Assembly: GCA_913774725.1 (NCBI GenBank)
Contig: CAJYIG010000268.1
Span: forward strand, 1-6,074
Length of the DNA: 6,074 nucleotides
Source: an uncultured Curtobacterium sp.
GTDB taxonomy: Bacteria > Actinomycetota > Actinomycetes > Actinomycetales > Microbacteriaceae
Direction of reading: 5' to 3'
The position numbers and the translations under genes were made by a program. Shown piece by piece: positions 1-4,685 of the stretch. The notes under the pieces were generated by a model that saw only the letters and a list, made by a program, of their open reading frames with translations, was not told where the DNA came from and did not search any database. Each line of letters starts with the position of its first letter. The stretch's first letter is position 1.

Positions 1-651
1 CGGAAGGACCCGCAGTTCGGCAAGGGTGCGATCCGCGGTCTGGCGGCGCCCGAGTCCGCCGGCAACGCGACGACCGGCATGGCGATGGGTGCGCTGCTGT
101 CCCTCGGTCTGCCGGTGTCGGCGACCGCTGCGATCATGCTCGCCGCGTTCCGCCAGTACGGCCTGCAGCCGGGCCCCCTGCTGTTCGACCGGTCCCCCGA
201 CCTGGTGTGGGCGCTGCTCGCCTCGTTCTTCATCGCGATGGTCGTGCTGCTCGTCATCAACCTGCCGTTCGCGATGCTCTGGGCGAAGCTGCTGCGCATC
301 CCGCGGGCGTACCTCTACGCGGGCATCGCCGTCTTCTGCGGGCTCGGCATCTACGCGACGAGCGGCTCGGTGTTCGACCTGCTCATGCTGCTCGGCATCG
401 GACTCGTCGGGTTCCTCATGCGGGCGCTCGACGTGCCGCTGGCGCCGCTCATCATCGGCATGGTGCTCGGCCCGCTGGCCGAGACGAGCCTGCGGGACGC
501 GGCACTGAGCGCGGACGGGGACTTCTCGGTCCTGGTGGCCGGACCGATCCCGATCGTCCTGTACGCCGTGCTGGCGGTCGTGGTCGCGGCCACCGTCACG
601 GGTCGGGTCCGGGCACGGCGGGCGGCGCGGCGCGAGCTGGTCGACGCGTAG
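1..651 (+). CDS. Tripartite tricarboxylate transporter permease, TctA family (3' part only)
   Basis: This is the C-terminal 216 residues of a large membrane permease whose 5' end lies outside the window; the frame is open from base 1 to the TAG at 649-651. Family members are about 500 residues, so less than half is present. In known systems TctA, with small TctB and the periplasmic or lipoprotein binding protein TctC, imports citrate or related carboxylates across the cytoplasmic membrane using an ion gradient. Visible support: the TctA block with APES near visible residues 17-20, LGLPVSATAA at 35-44 and YGLQPGPLLF at 53-62. It is followed by hydrophobic segments at roughly 70-92, 105-120, 124-140, 145-160 and 180-200, and a short Arg-rich cytoplasmic tail (201-216). 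The canonical LGIPGS loop reads LGLPVS here, and one Asn (22) replaces the usual Asn pair. The family call is firm; the substrate cannot be read from the sequence. Upstream tctB/tctC partners would be outside the window. Confidence 0.9.
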   Translation, partial: RKDPQFGKGAIRGLAAPESAGNATTGMAMGALLSLGLPVSATAAIMLAAFRQYGLQPGPLLFDRSPDLVWALLASFFIAMVVLLVINLPFAMLWAKLLRIPRAYLYAGIAVFCGLGIYATSGSVFDLLMLLGIGLVGFLMRALDVPLAPLIIGMVLGPLAETSLRDAALSADGDFSVLVAGPIPIVLYAVLAVVVAATVTGRVRARRAARRELVDA

Positions 652-676
652 CCGGATCGGGGACCGGACACCCCGA

Positions 677-720
677 CGGACGAGAGGCGCGTGGCGACCC
701 CGCGCCGCGCCTCCCGTCCG
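677..720 (+). terminator. Probable terminator hairpin after the TctA gene
   Basis: A 15-position GC-rich stem with one A-C mismatch and a 14-base loop begins 25 bases after the permease stop codon. No T-run follows, as is common for terminators in high-GC actinobacteria. The position between two co-directional units, the second with its own promoter, fits termination. The second copy at 731-774 could act as a backup. Confidence 0.5.
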
Positions 721-774
721 GCACCGGGTCGGGTCGGGAGGCACGTGGCGGAGCCGATCCGCGCCTCCCGTCCG
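677..774. repeat. Two tandem copies of a 44-base hairpin element
   Basis: Bases 677-720 and 731-774 align without gaps over 44 positions, 35 of them identical, and the copies are separated by 10 bases. Each copy is an imperfect inverted repeat. In copy 1, 677-691 pairs with 706-720 (14 of 15 pairs, 14-base loop). In copy 2, 732-745 pairs with 760-773 (12 of 14 pairs). The last 16 bases of the copies (705-720 and 759-774) are identical, while left arms and loops have drifted. A similar GGAGGCG/CGCCTCC stem occurs at 4553-4571. The element fills most of the gap between the permease and the LacI-type gene. It may be a duplicated terminator or a dispersed intergenic repeat; sequence alone does not decide. 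Confidence 0.75.
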
Positions 775-787
775 CCACGCGGCGCGC

Positions 788-793
788 TACGCT
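788..793 (+). promoter_or_regulatory. -10 box TACGCT of the LacI-type gene (leaderless)
   Basis: TACGCT matches the actinobacterial TANNNT -10 consensus. It is followed by six bases (794-799) and then the GTG start at 800, so transcription should begin at or next to the start codon. No Shine-Dalgarno sequence is visible upstream. The -35 area (about 765-770) falls inside the right arm of the second hairpin copy, and an 8-bp perfect inverted repeat (745-752 with 771-778) flanks it, so hairpin and promoter functions may overlap. Confidence 0.55.
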
Positions 794-799
794 CGACCG

Positions 800-1807
800 G
801 TGCGCGCGACCGTGCGGGACGTGGCGGCCCTCGCCGGGGTCTCCCCGAAGACCGTCTCCAACGTGGTGAACGGCGGCGTGCCCGTCCGGCCGGCGACCCG
901 CGAGCGCGTCGAGCGTGCTGTGGCGGAGCTCGGCTACGTGCCGAACCTGTCCGCCCGCGGACTGCGGAACGGACGCTCCGGCGCGATCGCGCTGACGCTG
1001 CCGGAACTCGGCAACGCGTACTCCGCGGAGCTCGCGCAGTGGTTCGTGGAGCTCGCGCGCGAGCGGGGCTGGACGGTGCAGCTCGACCAGACGGGCAACG
1101 ACGCCGAGCGTGAGCGCGAGCTCGTCTCACGGGCCCGCGCGCACCTGGTGGACGGTCTGGTGCTCAACCCGGTGTCGCTCAGCGCGAGCATCCTGGCCGA
1201 GACCGAGGGGCTGCCGCCGACCGTCGTCATCGGCGAGGTGGAGCCCGAGCGGGTCGACCAGGTGCACGTCGACAGCCGCCGCGCCGCCCGGGAGGTCACG
1301 ACCCACCTGCTCGACCGCGGCCACCGCCGGATCGCCGTCGTCGGATCGGCCCGGGCCTCCGACGCCACGGCGACGAGCGAGCTCCGCGACCAGGGCCACG
1401 CGGACGCACTCGGGGCGGTCGACCTCGAGGTCGACCCCTCCCTGCGCGTGCCGCTGCCGGCGTGGACGACGAGTGCGGCTGCGACGGGCTTCGCCGACTG
1501 GCTCGACACGCACCCGCTGCCCGACGCCGTGTTCGCGTACACGGACTCGATCGCGTTCGGCGTGCTGCACGTCCTGGCGGCCCGGGGCGTCCGCGTGCCG
1601 GAGCAGGTGAGCGTCGTCGGGTTCGACGACGTCGACGCAGCAGCCTTCGCGATCCCGGCACTCACGACGGTGTCGTTCGACCGACGGGCCTTCGCGACGG
1701 CGGCACTCGACCTGCTGACGCGACGCATCGCCGACCCGTCCGCTCCGCCGGAGACCGTCGTCGTACCGCACCGCATCGTCGAGCGCGCGAGCGTCGCCGA
1801 CCGCTGA
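800..1807 (+). CDS. LacI-family transcriptional regulator
   Basis: A complete 335-residue protein of normal LacI/GalR length. The N-terminal helix-turn-helix is at residues 4-23 (VRDVAALAGVSPKTVSNVVN), followed by the linker and hinge helix around 49-58 (NLSARGLRNG), which carries the Leu that family members insert into the minor groove. A periplasmic-binding-protein-like effector domain runs from about 61 to 330, with family landmarks HVDSRRAAR (156-164), RGHRRIAVVG (173-182), AYTDSIAFGVL (246-256) and SVVGFDDVDA (271-280). These proteins are dimeric or tetrameric, bind palindromic operators and usually release on binding a sugar or metabolite. The usual Asn-Asp pair before the SIAFG segment is Thr-Asp here, and the TTV-x-Q segment reads TTVSFD, so the ligand cannot be guessed. 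The GTG start puts the first helix at the normal place. It lies 148 bases after the transporter gene on the same strand and may regulate that operon or itself; this is inference. Confidence 0.93.
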   Translation: MRATVRDVAALAGVSPKTVSNVVNGGVPVRPATRERVERAVAELGYVPNLSARGLRNGRSGAIALTLPELGNAYSAELAQWFVELARERGWTVQLDQTGNDAERERELVSRARAHLVDGLVLNPVSLSASILAETEGLPPTVVIGEVEPERVDQVHVDSRRAAREVTTHLLDRGHRRIAVVGSARASDATATSELRDQGHADALGAVDLEVDPSLRVPLPAWTTSAAATGFADWLDTHPLPDAVFAYTDSIAFGVLHVLAARGVRVPEQVSVVGFDDVDAAAFAIPALTTVSFDRRAFATAALDLLTRRIADPSAPPETVVVPHRIVERASVADR

Positions 1808-1830
1808 CCGGTCGCCCGGTCGCGGACGCG

Positions 1831-1836
1831 TACGGT
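1831..1836 (+). promoter_or_regulatory. -10 box TACGGT of the VOC gene (leaderless)
   Basis: TACGGT fits TANNNT and is followed by seven bases and the ATG at 1844. The gap from the LacI stop (1807) to this ATG is only 36 bases, and it also holds two adjacent copies of CCGGTCGC (1808-1815 and 1816-1823). Separate transcription from the LacI gene is therefore likely although the genes sit close together. The box argues against the in-frame GTG at 1835, which overlaps it. Confidence 0.5.
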
Positions 1837-1843
1837 GCGCCGC

Positions 1844-2233
1844 ATGAGCGCCGACGACCCCGCGATGCCCGTGCTGACGGCGACCGTCCTGCAGTCCCCC
1901 GACCCGGTGCGCCTCGCACGGTTCTGGGGTGCCCTGACCGGGTGGACCGTGCACGAGGACGGCCCGACCTGGCTGCGGGTCCGCCCGGCTGACGGCGGAG
2001 TCGGGCTCTCGGTGCAGTACGACGACGCCTACCAGGCACCGACCTGGCCACCGGCCCCGGGCACGCAGGGCATGCAGCTGCACCTCGACCTGCAGGTGGA
2101 GGACCTCGACGCCGCGGTCGCCCGCGCGCTCGAACTCGGTGCGACCGAGGCGGCGTTCCAGCCGCAGGACGACGTGCGGGTGCTCCTCGACCCGGACGGG
2201 CACCCGTTCTGCCTGTTCCTTCCCGGCGCCTGA
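1844..2233 (+). CDS. VOC superfamily (glyoxalase/bleomycin-resistance fold) protein
   Basis: This 129-residue protein has two beta-alpha-beta-beta-beta repeats typical of one-chain vicinal-oxygen-chelate proteins. The first module is about residues 10-58 (LTATVLQSPDPVRLARFWGALTGW at its start). The second is about 76-127 and carries MQLHLDLQVEDLDAAVARA followed by LLDPDGHPFCLF (114-125), the hallmark ending of this subgroup. His80 and Asp82 lie on the strand where many relatives place a ligand or metal side chain, but a complete metal site is not evident. Members include glyoxalases, dioxygenases, drug-binding proteins and many small actinobacterial proteins of unknown function; I cannot choose between these. 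The start is set at ATG 1844 because of the -10 box; a GTG at 1835 would add three residues. It converges with the minus-strand hydrolase operon, with 91 bases between stop codons. Confidence 0.88.
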   Translation: MSADDPAMPVLTATVLQSPDPVRLARFWGALTGWTVHEDGPTWLRVRPADGGVGLSVQYDDAYQAPTWPPAPGTQGMQLHLDLQVEDLDAAVARALELGATEAAFQPQDDVRVLLDPDGHPFCLFLPGA

Positions 2234-2269
2234 GCGGCCCGGCGCCCGGCACGCGCGCGGCGGCACCGG

Positions 2270-2340
2270 CGCGAGACTCGGCCAGGCGGACGAGACTCGC
2301 GACTGGAAGCCGTGGAAGTGTCCGTCAGCGCGAGTCTCGG
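2270..2340. terminator. Bidirectional terminator-like element with three CGAGWCTCG palindromes
   Basis: The convergent junction contains CGAGACTCG at 2272-2280 and 2291-2299 and CGAGTCTCG at 2331-2339. The second and third form a perfect 11-bp stem (2291-2301 with 2329-2339) around a 27-base loop. The first copy could compete for the same right arm with a 9-bp stem. The right arm lies inside the last codons of the minus-strand hydrolase gene, which ends at 2325, so the structure is shared between the two 3' ends. A role as a two-way terminator is inferred from position; no T-run is present. Each palindrome could also be a protein-binding site. Confidence 0.5.
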
Positions 2341-3083
2341 GGCGCCGACGGCCCGGAGCCGCCCGCTGCATCGAGCACGACCTCGCGGGTCTGCTCCGCG
2401 CCGAGGATCCGGAAGTGCCCGCCGACGGGCACCCGCACGTTCGTGGCTCCGGCGAGCTCGCTGCCGCCCGGGATGAGCGTGTCGAACACCCCGTACACGG
2501 ACGTGATCCTGGCGTTCACCGCGAGGTCCCGCCCGAGTGCCGCGAGCACGGGGTCCGCCGCCCGGAAGGCCCGCAGGTGCGGCACCGGCGCCAGCCGCGC
2601 GTACACGGACCCGCCGAACGGGGTCGACACCGCCACCATCCGGTCGATGCGCTCCCCTTCCGGCAGCGTCATCGCGTACTTGCCGATCAGCCCGCCCTTG
2701 CTGTGCGCGACGACCAGCACCCCGCGGAGGTCCTGCTCCTCGAGGTACGCCAGGACCTCCCGCGCCGAGTCCGGCACGGGCCGCAGGTTGTGGCGCAGGA
2801 CGGGCAGCACGTGCACCGGGTGTCCGGCGTCGTGCAGGGCGTCCATCAGCGGGCGCATGAAGTGCCAGGTCTCGTACACGCCTGGCACGACGACGACCGG
2901 CTGGCCGTCGCCGGTCCGGTAGTCCTCGGCGGTCGTCGGTCCGGTGCTCCGCAGCTGCCACCGGGCGGCGTACCACCAGTCGAGCGCGGCCCACCAGGCA
3001 CGGCGCAGCAGCGGCACACGGCCTGGAGGCACGGCCGCCGTCCCCGACGCCGCCGGCGTCCCCGGGGTGGTCCGGTCCGTCAC
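2325..3083 (-). CDS. Alpha/beta hydrolase, lipase/esterase-like
   Basis: A 252-residue protein with an alpha/beta-hydrolase fold. Strand and oxyanion region: PVVVVPGVYETW (62-73). Nucleophile elbow: VVAHSKGG (124-131), with Ser128 as nucleophile in an A-x-S-x-G variant of G-x-S-x-G. Likely acid: Asp201 in VYGVFDTLIP. Catalytic His: His223 in VGGHFRIL. The AHSKGG elbow and STPFGGS (153-159) resemble class-2 lipase and esterase relatives. There is no signal peptide, but a Trp- and Arg-rich stretch at 27-45 could sit on the membrane surface. The GTG start at 3083 overlaps the stop of the preceding hydrolase gene (GTGA), which indicates translational coupling; a G-rich run about eight bases upstream may serve as a weak ribosome-binding site. 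The substrate is unknown. The 3' end contains one arm of the convergent hairpin, so the final residues (about 247-252) are constrained by that repeat. Confidence 0.88.
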   Translation of the reverse strand: MTDRTTPGTPAASGTAAVPPGRVPLLRRAWWAALDWWYAARWQLRSTGPTTAEDYRTGDGQPVVVVPGVYETWHFMRPLMDALHDAGHPVHVLPVLRHNLRPVPDSAREVLAYLEEQDLRGVLVVAHSKGGLIGKYAMTLPEGERIDRMVAVSTPFGGSVYARLAPVPHLRAFRAADPVLAALGRDLAVNARITSVYGVFDTLIPGGSELAGATNVRVPVGGHFRILGAEQTREVVLDAAGGSGPSAPRDSR

Positions 3084-3898
3084 CGCGCCGGCCCCGTCGT
3101 CGGGCCGTCGGTCGCCGAGTGCTCGCCGACCGTGTCCTCCGTCGTCTGCACGCGGCGGAACTCGTCGACCAGGGCGGCGAACGGCCCGGGCTGCTGCTCC
3201 TGCACGTGGTGGCCACCCGGCAGCTCGACCAGGGCGCCACGACGTGCCCCGGTCGCGAGCGCCGCGGCCCAGTCACGTCGCCCGATGGGGTCCTGGTCCC
3301 CGCGCACGACGAGCACCGGCTGCACGAGCTCCGGGACGGTGTCCTCGAGTCGGTACCGGAGCATCGGCCGCAGCTGCCGGACGTACTGCCGCAGGCTCCG
3401 CAGGTAGTCGGTGAGCACGACGAGGTTCATCCGCGGGGCCTCGACGAGGCTGTCGCGTCCGAGGTCCGTCGCCTGCTGGAGCAGCGTCCGCCGCGCCGGG
3501 TCCACGACGGGACCGACCAGGACGACCGCGGTCACCGCGTCCGGGTGCCGCCGGGCGCCCTCGGCGACCACCTGCGTGCCCATCGACTGGCCGACGAGCA
3601 CGAGGTCCCCGGCGCCACGGTCACGGACGGCCCCGACCACGAGGTCACCGAGTTCCTGCAGGTCGAGCGCGCGTCCGGCCGGGGGCAGCCCGCCGAAGCC
3701 CGGCAGGTCGACGGCCACGGTCCGGTACGTCCGGGCGAGGGACCGCTGCGCCCGGGCGAACGAGCGGTGTGACATCCCGATGCCGTGCACGAGGACGACC
3801 GTCGGTGCGAGCGTGTCGCGCAGCCGTCCGGCCGGCGCGAGGGTCCTGAGCCGCACGGGCAGCCCGCCGACCTCGAAGGACTCCACCCGTGCACGCAC
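3080..3898 (-). CDS. Alpha/beta hydrolase (alpha/beta hydrolase-1 type)
   Basis: A 272-residue protein, first gene of the two-hydrolase operon. Landmarks: oxyanion motif VVLVHGIGMSHRSF (34-47), VAVDLPGFG (61-69) after strand 4, nucleophile elbow LVGQSMGTQV (101-110) with Ser105, a helical cap about 133-190, acid Asp203 in VVRGDQDPIG, and catalytic His230 in PGGHHVQEQQPGPF. All three catalytic residues are in expected places, so an active hydrolase is likely, acting in the cytoplasm since no signal peptide is seen. The fold covers esterases, C-C hydrolases, haloperoxidase-like enzymes and others; the specific reaction is not readable. The GTG start at 3898 follows a TAGGTT box by six bases. 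The last roughly 20 residues are low-complexity, rich in Thr, Gly and Pro, and this is where the next gene begins. Confidence 0.9.
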   Translation of the reverse strand: MRARVESFEVGGLPVRLRTLAPAGRLRDTLAPTVVLVHGIGMSHRSFARAQRSLARTYRTVAVDLPGFGGLPPAGRALDLQELGDLVVGAVRDRGAGDLVLVGQSMGTQVVAEGARRHPDAVTAVVLVGPVVDPARRTLLQQATDLGRDSLVEAPRMNLVVLTDYLRSLRQYVRQLRPMLRYRLEDTVPELVQPVLVVRGDQDPIGRRDWAAALATGARRGALVELPGGHHVQEQQPGPFAALVDEFRRVQTTEDTVGEHSATDGPTTGPAR

Positions 3899-3904
3899 GG
3901 TGTG

Positions 3905-3910
3905 AACCTA
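3905..3910 (-). promoter_or_regulatory. -10 box TAGGTT of the hydrolase operon (leaderless)
   Basis: On the minus strand TAGGTT is followed by six bases (CACACC) and the GTG start at 3898-3896. This is the same geometry as the other leaderless starts in the window. No Shine-Dalgarno sequence is visible and no good -35 box can be seen. Confidence 0.5.
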
Positions 3911-3989
3911 CGCCGCGGTGCCCGTCGGGCGATCAGCCGGGACCGGACGCGACCGGGAGCTGACCCTCGACGCGCGGTCGCCGCCGTCC
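3911..3989. promoter_or_regulatory. Divergent promoter region with a small central dyad
   Basis: Between the two opposed -10 boxes lies an imperfect dyad, GATCAGC (3931-3937) against GCTGACC (3959-3965), six of seven positions pairing and centred near 3948, almost midway between the boxes (midpoint about 3950). Inside it GACCGG occurs twice (3941-3946 and 3951-3956), exactly ten bases apart, which is about one helical turn. A regulator acting on both directions could bind here, but the signal is short for GC-rich DNA. Confidence 0.25.
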
Positions 3990-3995
3990 TATGCT
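3990..3995 (+). promoter_or_regulatory. -10 box TATGCT of the RibD-C-like gene (leaderless)
   Basis: TATGCT is the closest match to TATAAT among the boxes here and is followed by seven bases and the ATG at 4003. A weak -35 candidate, CTCGAC, sits at 3966-3971 with an 18-base spacer. The in-frame ATG at 3991 lies inside the hexamer and so would not be transcribed from this promoter. Confidence 0.55.
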
Positions 3996-4002
3996 CCGCA
4001 GC

Positions 4003-4551
4003 ATGCGCAAGGTGACCTCGGGACTGTTCGCGTCGGTCGACGGTGTGGTGCAGGACCCGTACGAATACCAGTACGACTCGTTCGACGCCGAGCTCGGCAC
4101 CGCCATGACGGCGTGGATGGAGCGGACCGAGACGGTGCTGCTCGGCAAGCAGAGCTACCTGGAGTGGTCGGAGTGGTGGCCCGCGCACGCGGACGACCCG
4201 TTCGGGCAGTGGATCAACCCGATCGAGAAGCACGTCGCCTCGACCACCCTCCGTGACGACCTGACGTGGCAGAACGCCCACCGGATCCAGGGCGACGTCG
4301 ACGACTTCGTCCGCGAGCTCAAGGCCGGCGACGGCGGCGACATCGCGGTCACGGGCAGCGTCACCCTGGTGCGGCACCTGCTCTTCGCCGGCCTCCTCGA
4401 CGAGCTCCAGCTCATGGTGCACCCGGCGATCGCGGGTGCGGGCCGGAAGCTCTTCGAGCCGACCGACCCGCCCACCCGCCTGCGCCTGGTGCAGAGCGTC
4501 GTGACCAGCAAGGGGAACGTGCTGAGCACCTACGCGCCGTTCGACGCCTGA
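4003..4551 (+). CDS. Dihydrofolate reductase-like protein (RibD C-terminal domain family)
   Basis: A 182-residue stand-alone RibD C-terminal/DHFR-like domain. Evidence: N-terminal strand RKVTSGLFASVDGVVQDP (2-19), LLGKQSYLEW (46-55) in the place of the family's substrate and cofactor loop, a nucleotide-binding-like segment IAVTGSVTLVRHLLFAGLLDEL (114-135), and the strongly conserved HPAIAGAGRKLF (140-151). The family shares a fold with bacterial bifunctional RibD reductase and DHFR and commonly binds NADPH, but most stand-alone members, such as those annotated YyaP or YwjB type, have no proven substrate. It lacks the RibD deaminase domain, so it is unlikely to be the riboflavin-pathway enzyme. 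The start at 4003 is preferred over ATG 3991 because of the -10 box. It is transcribed divergently from the hydrolase operon and ends just before a hairpin. Confidence 0.9.
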   Translation: MRKVTSGLFASVDGVVQDPYEYQYDSFDAELGTAMTAWMERTETVLLGKQSYLEWSEWWPAHADDPFGQWINPIEKHVASTTLRDDLTWQNAHRIQGDVDDFVRELKAGDGGDIAVTGSVTLVRHLLFAGLLDELQLMVHPAIAGAGRKLFEPTDPPTRLRLVQSVVTSKGNVLSTYAPFDA

Positions 4552-4575
4552 CGGAGGCGGGGCGCGCCTCCAGGC
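4546..4575 (+). terminator. Terminator-like hairpin after the RibD-C-like gene
   Basis: GGAGGCG (4553-4559) pairs perfectly with CGCCTCC (4565-4571) around a five-base loop. Four more pairs (4546-4549 with 4572-4575) are possible across a three-base bulge, which would include the first base of the stop codon. The stem starts two bases after the TGA. There is no T-run. It shares the GCGCCTCC core with the hairpin elements at 677-774. Confidence 0.5.
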
Positions 4576-4595
4576 CGGGCCGCGGGACCGCTCCA

Positions 4596-4633
4596 TCGGC
4601 ACCCCGACGGGCGGGTGGACGGACGGGTGCCGA
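4596..4633. repeat. 9-bp perfect inverted repeat upstream of ndh
   Basis: TCGGCACCC (4596-4604) and GGGTGCCGA (4625-4633) are exact reverse complements separated by 20 bases. The right arm ends eight bases before the proposed ndh -10 box, so the repeat covers the -35 region. It could be a second terminator for the upstream gene, an operator, or a chance structure. It does not resemble the Rex operator (TTGTGAA-type arms). Confidence 0.45.
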
Positions 4634-4641
4634 GACCGGCG

Positions 4642-4680
4642 TACCCTTCTGGGTGGCCGTCGACCGCACCACACTGGAGA
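4642..4680 (+). promoter_or_regulatory. ndh promoter (-10 TACCCT) and ribosome-binding site
   Basis: TACCCT at 4642-4647 fits TANNNT and would start transcription near 4653-4655. This gives a leader of about 31-33 bases ending in GGAGA (4676-4680), five bases before the ATG at 4686. It is the only first-in-unit gene in the window with a clear leader and Shine-Dalgarno sequence. The -35 is not recognisable. Confidence 0.45.
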
Positions 4681-4685
4681 ACACC

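Noticed and set aside
652..799. CRISPR-like array from the repeated hairpins
   Set aside because: There are only two diverged copies with a 10-base spacer, no unique spacers and no cas genes.
1835..1843. GTG start for the VOC protein
   Set aside because: It overlaps the proposed -10 box, adds only three residues and lacks a ribosome-binding site; ATG 1844 fits the leaderless pattern.
1127..3276. Long minus-strand open frames (1127-2371 and 2029-3276) and a plus-strand frame (2139-3407)
   Set aside because: They run across several well-supported genes in other frames, are Arg/Pro/Ala-rich and show no domain. They are composition artefacts.
3991..4002. Upstream ATG start for the RibD-C-like protein
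   Set aside because: This ATG is part of the TATGCT -10 hexamer, so it would lie upstream of the transcription start; the family N terminus also begins near the ATG at 4003.
4266..4685. N-terminal extension of ndh to a 572-residue protein
   Set aside because: The extra 140 codons overlap most of the RibD-C-like gene in another frame and encode Arg/Pro-rich sequence. ATG 4686 has a ribosome-binding site and gives the normal family length.
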